A stretch of 64,000 bases of DNA from Tieghemiomyces parasiticus (lineage: Eukaryota > Kickxellomycota > Dimargaritomycetes > Dimargaritales > Dimargaritaceae), in NCBI GenBank assembly GCA_027575765.1, contig JANBPT010000008.1, positions 83,304 to 147,303 on the forward strand, read 5' to 3'. This document shows positions 1-11,675 of this stretch, piece after piece. Each line of letters opens with the position of its first letter. Position 1 is the stretch's first letter. The notes beneath the pieces are model-generated. The model was not told the DNA's origin and searched no databases. It saw only the letters and a list, made by a program, of their open reading frames with translations. Both the position numbers and the translations under genes were made by a program.

Positions 1-3000
1 AGGCCCCCATCAGACCAGGGGGTCCCAACAGTATACTCCATTGATGAAATGCGCGAATGAGCGGGTAGCCCCGACTCATCGGGGTCGCTATTCAGGCGAG
101 CTAAAGGGGAGGTGGCGGTGCCGATGGGACCATGCACGGCCCGAGGGCCGGTCATGCTGCCGAGAGTGGGGTGACCACTGCCGGATAAACGCGAGGGAGG
201 GCCCGAGTGTTCGGCCAAAAGGGGCCAGCCGAAGTTACGCAGGTGGGGCTGGTAACCCGGGACAGCGCTTAGGTCGAGCAGGCGTGGGTCAAGTAAGTAG
301 ACCATCCCGTCCATCCGCACCACCGCGACGCCCTGGTTATCGGCGGCGGTACAGGCGACACCGGCCACCACTTCGGCGGGAGCAACAGCGCTGAGGCCCT
401 GTGTGAGGAGACTGGCAGCCGTGGTGGAGGGAAAAATCAGATCGCCAGTCGCACGATCGTGTGACTTGTGCCGCAAGTGGTTGCCCGTGGTGGGACTTGG
501 CCGGGTGGTGGCAGCGGCGGCGGCGGCGACGACGGTGGCGATCTCGCTTCGCCGCCCGTCCCCGGAGGGGCGCCGACTCAACGGAGGCCGGGTCGGGTCG
601 CTGGGGTCCGGCCGGGTCGGCGGGGCCAGGTGGCCATCAAGGGATAATTCTGGAACCGACTGAGAGGGCGAGTGAGCGAAACGTAACGGGGACTGACTGG
701 GTGAGGACACGGCTGAAATGATACCTGGGTAGCGCGACGAGCCCTTAGCCGCAGGATTGAATGGTGGCCGCGATCCGGCTTCCGTCGGGGAGGCACCATA
801 GGAAGCGTTGGATGAAGGGACCCGTGACACCGATGGCGGTAACGAGGGGAACCCCACGGTAAACAGCATTATACCCAACTTGTTGATGAAGGTGCAAACC
901 CCACCAGGTTGACAGACGATTAGGAAGGACTCCCGCAGGACCGGGTGGTACGGGAGGAAGGACAGCGAGGTGATGCTCTGCTCGAACCGCCAGCGCATCT
1001 TGAGGCAAAGTCGATCGCTGGTCTGGCGGCCATTGTTCGGCTGGGTCTGCCGGATGACCCGGGTCGGGTGGCCCGACGGCCGGCGGTTGGCAGCTGTGAG
1101 AGGGAGTTGTCCAGGCACAGAGGTCGGGCCGCGTCGGTGGCTCGACCCCGCCGGGCTACCGTGGAGACCACCGCTACGCAGGACCTCATCTAAACGGTGC
1201 AGGTCGGCGTAGCGGTCGTCACGGTAGGATACCGGACGGCCGGGGTCCAGTTCTACCCCTTCACTGGTACGGTGTGTAGTCGACCCCGGTGTCGGCGTCC
1301 CGTCGTCCATAATGTGGGACGGGGAGAAGTCGGGGGCACCGATGGGTGCGTAGGACGAACGGTTCGAACCCGAACGGGACCCACGGTACACTCCGGCGGC
1401 CGGGGAGTCGTTGATCGCCTCCTCGAGCTGCTCAGCCAGACTGACAGTAGGGCTGCCGCTGGCCGTGGCGGGGCGGCGCTGAAGCGGCGGCGGGCCGGGG
1501 GGTTCACGGGTGACCGCTGCGATTCCCGGGCGATTCGGCTGGCTGGGCCGACGTTGCCGGGCCACTGGTAAACCCCGGGATGCCCCCTGGCCGCTGCTAC
1601 TCCCCAGACCGTACGGAGATACCCCGGCCGCCGCCACGGACGATAAGGTGGCGACCGCAGTCGGGGTACCGTTTCGCGAATTGAGTGGGCCCTTGGAAGG
1701 CGGCGTATGCCGAGCGAGGGACGCTCCGGCGCTCCCCGGAGCGGGTTGCGAACCCGGGCGGACCGAGGACCGGGTGGACCGGCGAGCCGAAGCCGTCGAT
1801 GTAGCCGCAGTGGTAGGTGCCAGAGGTCCCCCACTCGTTGCGCCAGCCGATCCAACATGTGGGGTCGTGACGAGGGACTCCTCAGTCTCAGTAAAGAGCG
1901 CGTAAGCGTACAGAAACCCATCCGTGCCGGCCATGATGATCTCATTTCCGCCATCCTGGTCGTAGTCGGCGATGAGGATTTGGTCAATGTTATAGGCCAC
2001 CGAGAACTTTGAACTGTAGTGTTGAATCTGGTGTGGGGTATCCGGAGGCCCCCAGACGTCGGTGGCTGGAGGTGGCGGGTGGTGGTGTTGATGGTCAGCG
2101 GTAAAGGAGGAGAGGGGGGCGGGTGCCTCCGAAATGGGTGACAGCGGGGCCTTGGGCGAGCGGGAGGGCGGGAAGTGGAGTCGGCCGCTGCCTTTATTCT
2201 TCTGGAACCAGCTTCGCACCCCTTCATCGGGTCGCAAACTGCCCGATTCTCCAGCGGGAGCCGTGGCCAACGGTGGTGGGGGCTCCGGGTCGGTGGGTGA
2301 GGCGTGCCGGCTGGCGGTGCTGATGGCAGAGGTAGACCGGGCTGCCACCGAGCCGCGGCGGTCCTGTAGGCTGTAGCCGGCGCTGCTCCCACCGGCGACG
2401 CTGGGAGTCCAAGATCCTGGTCCGGTCTGGTGACCGGGCGGTTGGGTGTCACTGTCGCGCGTCGGGGGTCGACTACGCGGAACCGCCTCGTCCGTTATCA
2501 AAGGGCCATGCAGACGGTCGGCTGGCAATATGGTCGGTAGGTGCCGCTCCGGTGAATTCGCTGTGGCCAGCTGAGGCAGCGTGGTCCGCCAGCCGGGAGG
2601 CTTGACTATGACGGGGTCGGTTGAGCCGGCTTCGCCAGTGGGCAGCGTACTGGGACGATCGCTCAGGGCGCCGTGCGACTTCACTACCTCACCTGCCCCC
2701 CACGGGTGGTCAAAGATGTAGAGCTCTCCGCTGGAACACAGAACCACCAAAGAATTGTGGCCACGGGCACGGATATCTCCTACGGTCACCACCGTCACGA
2801 TGCCCAGCATGGGATACACCGCCCAGGGCCGCGGACTAGGTTGGAGGAACTCCGGGTGGCGGGCTGCCCCCGGGACTGCATAGCTGCTGCCTTGACCGCG
2901 ATAGATAAGTAGGCGACCCTGAGTGGTACCCACTATCAGTTCGTTATTCTGGTTGCGAAATAGGGCGAACGGGACGACGGGCGGGCTGGTTAGTTCCCCT

Positions 3001-3179
3001 GAAAATGGAAAATGGCCGCCTTGCGGCGCCCTAAGCGTCATGGCTGGCGCTGCTAGCTACAGCCGTGGAGCGTGTGCGCTTACCTGGTCATTGGTCAAAT
3101 CGCCCACCACGATGGCCCGCGGGTTGACCGTCTCGCCCACCTCCCATTTGATGCGGTTGACCAGTGAAATGGTCCGCAT
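1..3179 (-). CDS. ITFG2: ITFG2-like KICSTOR subunit, expanded, partial
   Basis: Integrin-alpha FG-GAP repeat protein 2 family. In animals ITFG2 is a beta-propeller subunit of KICSTOR, which holds GATOR1 on lysosomes and restrains TORC1. Exon 1 is 3179-3084 (32 codons from an ATG). The intron is 3083-2949 (GTAAGC...CCAG). Exon 2 opens at 2948 and stays open to base 1, so the protein exceeds 1014 residues and its stop lies outside the window. Family landmarks in order: N-terminal blade ending VVGDLTNDQ then NNELIVGT (1-40); GELYIFD; DYDQDGGNEIIMAGTDG (about 350-370); the LKMRWRFEQSITSLSF to CQPGG block (about 680-705); VVRMDGMVYLLD (about 905). These match human ITFG2 blades in order, but human ITFG2 is about 450 residues. 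The extra length is Ser/Pro/Gly/Arg-rich low-complexity insertions between blades. Antisense and alternative-frame ORFs here are shadows. Family call is strong; the C-terminus is unseen. Confidence 0.82.
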
Positions 3180-3762
3180 AGCCTATGAATCGGCACGACA
3201 GACGGGCGGAGGTAAGGGTGGTGTTAGTACTGGATAGCACTTGGCTGGGTTTAGATTCCCGCGCCTGCAGGAAGCGTAGTAGGATGAGCTGGGAAGAGAA
3301 ATGAGGGTCGGAGTGAGAGGTGAAAAGTTATGGTTTGGCTCGTCAGCGCCAGCCGAGTGAGGGGATTGGGGGGTAAGAACTAATATGATAGTCAGGCATG
3401 GAGAGCCAGGGTGGGCCATTGAACCAACGCTGGTGAGAATGGAGGTAAGCCTCCTGGTCATTCCTAACTTAGTGCCGGCTTAGCACCCTGTCCCCAGACC
3501 TTAGGTGCGACCATACGGACAGTGAGTCCTTGGGCATGTAAACCTCCCCGACTATCCGGCATTTACTTGGTCATTCTATTTGGTTACTGGTGGATATTTT
3601 GTATTTTTTAATGGAGGGATGCTAGCGATAACATAGGAGATTAGGTAGAGTGCAGATACAATCACCGATGGCGATAATTAAAGGCGCAAAGTAATAGAAA
3701 ATAGAAAGTGCCGGTTAAATAGAGGAAAGCTCAATATCCAAAGGATCCTCGACTACAGGACT
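3180..3762. other. Intergenic, ITFG2-like promoter side
   Basis: This is 583 bp between the start of the ITFG2-like gene and the stop of the ABCG gene, both on the minus strand. It must hold the ITFG2 promoter and the ABCG 3' end. A T-rich stretch near 3596-3612 fits a terminator or poly(A) zone. No coding region or clear TATA box is visible. Confidence 0.6.
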
Positions 3763-5991
3763 TTAGTACACATAGGGCTTGGACTCGCCCGAATGGCCGA
3801 CGATGGTACCCACGGAGCCGTGTTTTTCGGAGGTATCGGACATTGGGGCCGGTGGTGAAACAGATTCAGCAGAGTTACGGACAGATAAAGTCTCGTTGGC
3901 GGGGAATCGGGACAGGGGCTCGGCCAGCAGCTGCTTCTTAGGGCTGAGTTTGCTTTGTTGCACCTTGCCGCCGGCGTTGGAAGTGACCAAACGCCACAGG
4001 CCCAGGTAAGCCAGGACGAACAGGACGACGAAGAGGCCGAGCAAAAACATGATGTTGACGAGGATGCTGAAGCTGCCCAGATCGAGATTCTCGAGGGCGG
4101 TGTCACCAATATTCTGGCCCTGGGAGGTGTAGCCTCTGAACTGGTTGATGGCCAAGGCTGAGAAGCCGTACTTAATGGGGCTGATCCACTGGATCCAGGA
4201 TAGGTACGGCGGGGCGCTGCCGGTGTTGACGAAGAGACCACCGAAAATCATGAGGGGAAGGAGGAGGACGGGCATGATGGCCATGGTGATGGCGAGGTCC
4301 TTGATGGAGCAGGCCATGAAGGTACCAAAGGCGTTACCGCAGAGAGCCACGGTAACGGCTACCACCACGTAGATAAAGAACTTGCCCACCTCGGCCTGCA
4401 GGCCGAACATCCAGTATGTAATACACGAGAAGAGGAGGGGGGTGAAGATCAGGAAGGGAAGCTCGATGGAGTTTTTGGCCAGGAAATAGGCCGGGAGGGT
4501 GTACAGGCCGTTGCTATGCTCACGGGTAAACACTTCGCGCTCGGCGGCGAAAGTGGTCACGACCGGCATGGCGCTGGTGAAGAACTGGTTGACGCACACA
4601 AAGAAGAGGGCCCCGTTGAAATCTTGGATTTGGGCGGCCAGGCTGTCCTTGTGGGGAATCCGCAGGAAGATGAGGCCAACAAATACACCAAAGAAGATGG
4701 CTTGACCGAGCTTGGCGCGGATAACCAGCTTGTTGCGCCAGGCATTGCGCGCGGCCCGGTGAAGGAGCAGGCGATACTGGATGGCCATGGGGGCCCGAGT
4801 GGTAAACATTCCGGGGGAGATGCGCCGGGTCAGGGGGTTGTCGGCGAGGTGGCGGTAATAAGCGGACTCGCGAGCGTCCTCCCAGGATTGGTAAATGGCA
4901 GCCATCCGCTCGGCCTCTACGGCGCGCTGGTCGCTTTTGTCACCGAGTTGAAGGTTGGTGGGATCAAACTGGTACAGAATACTCATGAAGAAGTAGTCGG
5001 CCGGATTGGTGTAGGTCGGGCAGGAATAGCCGATCCGGGAGAAGTAAGACACAGCGGCTTCGGCGGGGCCCAAGTACACAGTGCGCCCGTTATGCAAGAT
5101 CATCACGTCGTCAAAGGTATGGTAAATCTCGGACGAGGGCTGGTGCATGACGGTAACCACAGTACGCCCCGACCGCGCCAGCTGCTGTAGAATGTAGGTC
5201 ACGGTGGCGGCGGTGTAGGCGTCCAGACCGGAGGTGGGCTCATCCAAGAACAGGACCGATGGGTTGGCGATCAGTTCCATGGCGATGGCACAGCGCTTGC
5301 GCTCACCGCCCGACACGCCCTTCTTGTCAGGGGACCCGATGATGGTGTGGCGGGCCTTGTCGAGCTCCAGGAGTGCGATGACCTCGTCCACACGCTGCTG
5401 GCGCTGCTCCGGGGTGAGCTCGGGGCAGCGGAACGCGGCGGCCAGGCTGATGACCTCTTCGACAGTGGCGGTAGGCAGGATCACATCATCCTGGAACACG
5501 TAGCCAGATACCAAACGGATGGCCTGACCGGTCACCTGCCGGCCATTGACCAGAATATCGCCTGTAATGCGGCCGGCCTTGACAGACCCGGCCATGATGT
5601 TGAGCAGAGAGGTCTTGCCGGACCCGCTGGGGCCCATGATGGCGGTGACACGCCCGGGTTGAAACGCGCCAGTCAGGCTGCTAAGGATAACCTTTTCCTG
5701 GGTGCGGGAGTTGGCGCTGGTCCCGCCAGTTTTCCGGCCAAACAGGCCCCGACGTGCTGGGGTGGGGGCGTCACCACCGGCGGGGTTCAGTTTTTCATCG
5801 GCCATGGCCTGGGCCTCGGAGGCGTTAGCCGGGGTGCTCTTGACGGTGACCGAGTACCGGAGGTCCTTGAACACGATCTGAACAGGGTCGACCTGTCCCT
5901 CCGAGGCGTTGAGAAAGTTATCCATAGGAACGGACACTTCGCTGTGATCTATCGTCTCCGTGTGACGGAGAGAGTGGGCAGTGGTGGACAT
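3763..5991 (-). CDS. ABCG (White/BCRP-type) half-transporter
   Basis: Uninterrupted 742-residue ORF with the reverse domain order of the ABCG subfamily: nucleotide-binding domain first, then the membrane domain. Walker A GPSGSGKT lies at 120-127, the Q-loop in GYVFQDD near 163-169, the ABC signature VSGGE at 226-230, Walker B with D-loop LFLDEPTSGLD at 247-257 and the H-loop His at about 283. Six hydrophobic helices follow between about 400 and 680, including the segments containing FFGVFVGLIFL and LLGLFVVLFVLAYLG. The length is that of a half-transporter, so it should work as a homo- or heterodimer in the plasma membrane or an organelle membrane. Sterols, lipids or xenobiotics are the usual ABCG substrates, and which one cannot be read here. 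A TATA box lies about 110 bp upstream. Two long ORFs on the opposite strand (4516-5190 and 5347-6087) are codon-bias shadows. Confidence 0.95.
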   Translation of the reverse strand: MSTTAHSLRHTETIDHSEVSVPMDNFLNASEGQVDPVQIVFKDLRYSVTVKSTPANASEAQAMADEKLNPAGGDAPTPARRGLFGRKTGGTSANSRTQEKVILSSLTGAFQPGRVTAIMGPSGSGKTSLLNIMAGSVKAGRITGDILVNGRQVTGQAIRLVSGYVFQDDVILPTATVEEVISLAAAFRCPELTPEQRQQRVDEVIALLELDKARHTIIGSPDKKGVSGGERKRCAIAMELIANPSVLFLDEPTSGLDAYTAATVTYILQQLARSGRTVVTVMHQPSSEIYHTFDDVMILHNGRTVYLGPAEAAVSYFSRIGYSCPTYTNPADYFFMSILYQFDPTNLQLGDKSDQRAVEAERMAAIYQSWEDARESAYYRHLADNPLTRRISPGMFTTRAPMAIQYRLLLHRAARNAWRNKLVIRAKLGQAIFFGVFVGLIFLRIPHKDSLAAQIQDFNGALFFVCVNQFFTSAMPVVTTFAAEREVFTREHSNGLYTLPAYFLAKNSIELPFLIFTPLLFSCITYWMFGLQAEVGKFFIYVVVAVTVALCGNAFGTFMACSIKDLAITMAIMPVLLLPLMIFGGLFVNTGSAPPYLSWIQWISPIKYGFSALAINQFRGYTSQGQNIGDTALENLDLGSFSILVNIMFLLGLFVVLFVLAYLGLWRLVTSNAGGKVQQSKLSPKKQLLAEPLSRFPANETLSVRNSAESVSPPAPMSDTSEKHGSVGTIVGHSGESKPYVY

Positions 5992-8000
5992 TATGCAAAA
6001 GATGGAGAAGAAGTGGAGCTGACGTGCCGCGCAGACAAAAAGTACACCCGATACAGTAAACTGATGTTTGCAAGTGGAGGAGGATAGGGGGGACGAGGAA
6101 AAATATATAAGGCCAGCGGAGAAAGCGGCTCTTAGGTTAAGAAGGCTGGCGAGGTAATCCCGATTTTCTCAAAGTTTACATGTAAAGGATGACAAACACG
6201 TTTATCCGAAGGAAAGGATATCCAAATGTCGGTCGGCAAACAAACGGTGTTAGAGAAGAAGAACTCAGTGGTAGGCTGAATAAATAGATGAAAACTGGCA
6301 GTGCAGGGGTGCGTGGCGAGTGCAGGATGTGAGATGCCACGTCTGGATGTCAGTGGCGGAGTGGATGATAATTATGTTACCTGGAGCGGGTGTCCGATGC
6401 GAATTGAAGGTCTAAGGGATAGTGGGTTAGATGGGTCAGGATATGCGTGAAACCTAATACATAGAAGACAAATTGGACCTGAGAAGAATCTGACTGCCTT
6501 CGGGGCACCAACTTAAATACCACGGCGGAACTAATCGCAGTTAAAGGCTTGGCGTTCGTGGGCTACACCCAAGGGACACCTGCCTTTTTCCGCCGGGTGC
6601 TGCGCTCCCTTCAAGCTCCTCCGTGCTATACTGGATTGACGAAGATCTGAACACGTCGGATTACCCAGCTCCCTCACTCTCCGCCCCACCTAGCGCGTGT
6701 GTCGACTGAAATACTTTACCCGGCAGGCTGGGGATCAACCAACTCCGTGGAGTGCACAGGCACTGGAAGCTAAGCGGGTGGTGTTACCTACCAATCAGTA
6801 GTTCCGGATACAATAGGGCGAATGGCCAAAACGGAACCGCTGGGCCGTGGATGGCCCGCCTTGTATTGGTGGAATTTTTTACACCACTAACGCCATTCCA
6901 CCATCTGCCCTCGCCTTTGGCCCCTGCCGCAAGTATTCAGCCAGTTGAAGGTGTTCTGGTGCACTGGAAGAGATGGACACAACGGTTACAATTTCTTTTT
7001 TTTCTTCTAATTGGATTCACACGCTCAGACAGAGTGGCTGCGGCAGTTAGATTAACTGATGATTTCATGGGCAGCAATCGGATGGGATTGTTACGGATAT
7101 GCCGGAGGTTCCAGACTTGTTCACAAAATGTTGCTGTTCAAGCGTCACGTCAGCAGCTTATCCTTATTCTTTGCTACAAGGACAAAATCGGCACGCTATA
7201 TGACATCCAAAGCCACCTTGACCCCTGGGCCATCATCGATGCACAACCGGGGGCACTATTTACCAGAGGGGGCACCTTCCCCTTCACCTTAGCCTTTGAC
7301 ACCAGCCCAGACGACCTGACAAGCTGGTTCAGGGTACACGCGTCCACACCACTACCCCATAACACAATCTGGAAGGAACTTATGGGGCCTGCTGCGGCAA
7401 ATGCCTAATTTAGAGTATTAAGGAAGTCTCGGCGATGCAGCTCAAATCGTTATACCGAGACATGGTGCAGGTGGTATGGGCGGCGGAATATAGGCCCCTG
7501 GCAACGCCGAAACCTAAATCAAGGCGGAACACACTGTGGATGTACCATTGGCTGAATACTAGGAAGAGTCGAAGGGGTATCGGTAGATAGTTTTTCCCGA
7601 TTGGGGCTTCCTTTGGTCTGGCTAGGGACCGGAGACTCAGCCACTGTGCGGGGTAATATGGTACACACTTCCTCCCCACTACACCCGCGGCAGCTCTATT
7701 TCCCACTGGTATCATTTTCATGGGGCTCCCACCCCCACAAGGAGCCCCCAAGTGGCTCAACTGTCACAGGTCCAGCCGCAGTCGGTCGGAGACCGAAGCA
7801 CGCTGCCAGGGTAGCAGGCCATTAGGCTCCGCCCACATCCCACCAGGGCTCCGGCCATCGGCATCGTCATGCTCCATGAGCAAAGAGGTTAACTCAGACA
7901 AACGACATCTAAGCCCTCTGTTGCCCATTATCTAACGGCGGAGTTTGAACCTCCGCTTACTATCCTCGCCATTAGACGGCAAATCTCACCATCGCCCACC
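5992..8000. other. Divergent intergenic region, ABCG / OB-fold gene
   Basis: About 2 kb between two divergent genes, holding both promoters. The ABCG TATA box is at 6103-6110; no clear TATA is seen before the OB-fold gene start at 8001. A 218-codon plus-strand ORF (6752-7408) begins with GTG, has no recognisable domain and is not called. Nothing else was recognised. Confidence 0.5.
6103..6110 (-). promoter_or_regulatory. TATA box of the ABCG gene
   Basis: The plus strand reads ATATATAA here, so the minus strand carries TTATATAT about 110 bp before the ABCG start codon at 5991. The spacing leaves room for a transcription start about 30 bp downstream and a short 5' leader. Confidence 0.6.
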
Positions 8001-11000
8001 ATGGACCTGGTCAGCATTGTCGACCGCCTAGTCCATGAGCTGGCCGAACCGCATTCCAACAGGGCCCTAGCCGATGCCTTCGCGAAACGGTCCGGCAAAA
8101 GCACCTTCGACCTGAGCGAGACGGCTGGGCGGCTCCCCTGGTAAGTGGACGATACGACCTCTTTGGACGTATTCGTTTTGGCCCTCCAAGGTCTACTTCC
8201 AAGGCTCGTCACTAGAAAATAACTGGGTGAGAACTAGAAACACACGTACCTCCATGCCGCCGCCGTTCTTTTTTTTTCTATGGGTTGACCTGGCAGGGGC
8301 TGGGCTGCGTCGACCTTTCTAGATATCCTGGAAGAGTACCCCGCTGGCCTCACGCGCTCCATCATCCTCACGGAGGTGAGCACCCGGGTAAGTCACAGAC
8401 AATCGGTTTGGTGATACATTCGCTTGGTTAATTAGGCCACGTAAGCTGCCCTAGTATCTCGTGCCCTGCCGACTAGCACGGGGATTAACGCTTCACGGAC
8501 CGCCACCTGTCGTTGCCCGATTGACGCTACGAAACCTAGTGGGATGAACCCCGTGAGAACAGGCCGCCCAACTCAAACAAGCGTAAGTTTCTGCCTGAAG
8601 ACCAATTCGAAAGCATTTCCGATCCTTTTCCTGGAATAGGAGCTGCCACCCCGGCCCTGACGATTTAATATTCGCAACTTACCCATCCCTACCTTGCGAA
8701 CGCGTGCGAATCAGGCTTCGCGGAAATTGGCGCCCTCCTGGAGGGCAATACTACCGACCAGAGCCTCTTCAACATGACGGTTATCAACGCTAGGCAACTC
8801 GACCACACGGAGATCTGGATCCTGACCTTGCAACCCGACTCGGGCGGTGGTATCGTCGAGGCCTACCTTCACCAACGGTTCTACATCCTCACCGCAGCAG
8901 GGGGCCATCATCTCCTGACACACCTGCCGCGTCGTCTCCGATTCTGCGGTGCCCACGTCGTCCGCAACCCTAAACAGTTACCCCGCCTGCTACCCACTCC
9001 GTTTGTCATGTTTGAGCTCAGTCCTGCGGTCCTGGAATGCAGCGCCCTACGGTACCGTCAGCCCCGCGAGTCCCAGTCCTTCTCATCGCCATCTCTATCC
9101 CAGCGTGTGGAGCCTGCGGGGTGCCCGCGTACCGAGGCAGATCGGTTGTTTGCCAAAACTTACTTCACCACAGATTTTCTCACTGATGTGACCCATGCAA
9201 CCCTGGCGGGTGGTCAGCGGTTCAGATTTTGGGTCAAAGTAAGCGTGGTAATAGGCCGTGTGAGCCCACAGGGGCCTTGCGTTCAAGTAGGGGCTATACG
9301 ACGTGGGCGGCGTCATCCGTCTCCCGCGCCCCTTGTGACTTCCACCCGTTTCCTGTTAGCTAACCATACCCTCCACTTTGCCAATCCTCTACCCGTCCTT
9401 GCGATCGGTGTTCCGCCTGTGCTCTTCCCATATCCGCTTGATTAGGTTGGCGTGATTTTAGCGGACGATGTACGCAGCCATGACGGCCGGATCAAACGCG
9501 CCCAAATATTCGTCAGCGACGTGGTGGGCGATGGCACGGGTACGCAGTCCACGGCCGTGCTGGCCTCCCTAGTCCTCTGGGATGACCAAGTCCCACTGGC
9601 CTCGTTGGTCAATAAAGGCGACTACCTCGGTATCTACCTTCCCACTATCAAGCGGCCGGCGAACGCCAGCTTGGGGGAGATCTTGGAAATGGAGTACGGA
9701 CCCGACACCATCCTATTTATCCTCCCACGCCCGTTGCCTACTACAGCCGCCTGGCCGTCCGGGTCTACAGCCGTTTCAGGGCTTGCCACCGCCGCTCCCG
9801 CCCATGTACCGTCCTCGGTTACCGCTGCCGCCGATGAAGATGGCATCACCGACTGTCGGCACGCCCCACAGCGGATCTACATTGCCGACCTGCGACCGCT
9901 CATGTCTGGTCTGACGCTCTTTGGGCGTATCATGGCCACTTCCCATAACCAGCCCGTGACAGCGGCCGGCGACGGTACCGAAGATTCCCAGCAAATCGAC
10001 CGGTTCATTATCCGTTTGGTTGACGAGACTGGCGCGACCAACGTCACCTGCTGGGGTACATTCGGGCTCCAGGCTGCCCGGTGCCGCGTGGGCGAGTGGG
10101 TCCTGATCAGTAACGTCATCACCACCGCAGTGGACTCGTCGGCGTCGGCCAAAGTTCACGTCGAGGCAAGCGAGCGGTCACACTCCCAGATTCGGTCCGG
10201 TAGGTTCCTGAGCACAGTTATGCGCCAAGCGGAGTGAGAGCCGTGTAAGGGAACAGGTGGGCTGTAGACTTGGCACTAATAGTCACGCCCCCTTTTTTCC
10301 CTCCCCATCCTTACTGTCTTGCCTCTCGGTTTCCTGGGACGGATCCAGTCTACACCCGCCGGGCCTTCCTATCGTGTAGCTACCTACGGGACCCCGTCCC
10401 GCTGACCCACATCATTAATCACCCCGTGTGCCAGAGTCGCGTGGTCATCGTGGGCTGGCGCCCCTATGCCTACGCCCAGCCGGAGGACTACGTGCACCCG
10501 CCCAACGACCACCTGAACCTAGTGGTCTACACCCGTAAGTAGTTACATTGGACACCTGCTTGATTCCCAAGCAGGAACTGCCACCTGATCGTTGTGCCGC
10601 CTGCCCACCGAGAAACCTCCCCCCCTCAGCACCATGTGCTTACCGATATGTACCCCGATATCACCTGTATGCCCCTTGTTAGATGACGCCTGTCAGCACT
10701 CCATCGTTCGTACCAACGGCGGCCTTTACTTTTGCACCGTCTGTACCAGCTATTTGCAAGAGAATGAAACGTTGGCCCCGCAGTTCCGCATCTCGTGGCA
10801 AATCGATGACGGTACCCGGATCTGGGACCTAGACGCGCAGCCCCACGCTAGCAACGTAAGTCATGGACACAACAAGGCCAGTACTCATAGTAAGGGGGGG
10901 GAGGGAGGGAGGAGGGTCCTTAATATTTAGAGGCCAGAGTGAGCACGCTATTTACCGAATCTACTATTGCCTTAATGCCTAATGCTTGGATTCATCTCAT

Positions 11001-11411
11001 TCTCTAACGACCAGGATATTGTCGGCGTCTCGGCGGCCGAGTTTTCCGATTACCGCACGGCCAAGCAGAACTACGTGCTTAATTCTGCCATCGGCAAGAG
11101 CTTCTACGTTTGTCTGCTTCAAATGGTAAGTTAGTAGGGAGGTGCGGGGGAGGGGAGGGAGGCAGGGTGCCCCCCCCTTGAAAGCGGGTAGGGTCGTACC
11201 GTTGTTGGCTGATTGCTGTAATCGACAGAAAAATGCCAACCTTGGCTTGCAAGTATCCCTTTCCCACCTCTCCACCACGTTTTGATTTCAGGCACAGGGC
11301 GACAATAACGACCGGACGCCGCAATTCCTCATTACCGCCGCCTGCCCGACCGAGGGTATCATGGCCGACGTCCATAGCATGTGCACCGCGTTACGTAAAT
11401 ACACCACCTAG
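8001..11411 (+). CDS. Multi-OB-fold ssDNA-binding protein, RPA1/MEIOB-like
   Basis: Eight exons by hand: 8001-8140, 8297-8387, 8762-9238, 9446-10199, 10349-10534, 10683-10855, 11015-11125, 11292-11411. The sum is 2052 nt, a 683-residue protein, and every join keeps phase. OB-like segments: one around MTVINARQLDHTEIWIL (exon 3), one around RIKRAQIFVSDVVGDG, one around SGLTLFGRIMAT to VTCWGTFGLQ (exon 4), then a zinc ribbon HDAC...GGLYFCTVC inside a last OB fold, the layout of the RPA70 C-terminus and MEIOB. RPA1 binds ssDNA in replication and repair; MEIOB does so in meiotic recombination. The length and missing RPA70N-type N-terminus favour a MEIOB- or SHLD2-like paralogue over RPA1 itself. 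Weak points: the start of exon 3 (8762) and the 10535-10682 intron, where an unspliced reading would restore an extra Cys but breaks phase. The gene is near-certain; the exact orthology is not. Confidence 0.72.
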
Positions 11412-11675
11412 CCGTCCTTTCAGCTAAACAATGGAAAGCTGATGTTTAATGTGTGAAAAGAAAGGGTCGTAATACTACAGTGAAGCAGGGGGTGGTGGTT
11501 TTAGATGAGCTGGGTGTGTGGGGGGGGGGAAGAAAGCGTGTCAAACAAAAGCTAGAAAAGAAGCAAGTTGAGCACAAGGTTGGAAAGCAATAACAGAGAA
11601 GCATGGTATTGCAAGTGAAGGACCTGCCGATCTTTAATACCGCTACCCTCCCCAACAGGAGGAACAGAAATAAGT

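Noticed and set aside
1253..2452. 399-codon minus-strand ORF
   Set aside because: It lies in a different frame of the ITFG2-like exon, is Pro/Arg/Ser-rich and lacks any motif. The ITFG2 frame is open through the same bases and has family matches.
4516..6087. Two long plus-strand ORFs (224 and 246 codons) opposite the ABCG gene
   Set aside because: They mirror the GC-rich codon bias of the ABCG ORF on the other strand and have no domain.
6752..7408. 218-codon ORF in the ABCG/OB-fold spacer
   Set aside because: It starts at GTG, has no domain, signal or clear promoter, and lies in sequence without coding character.
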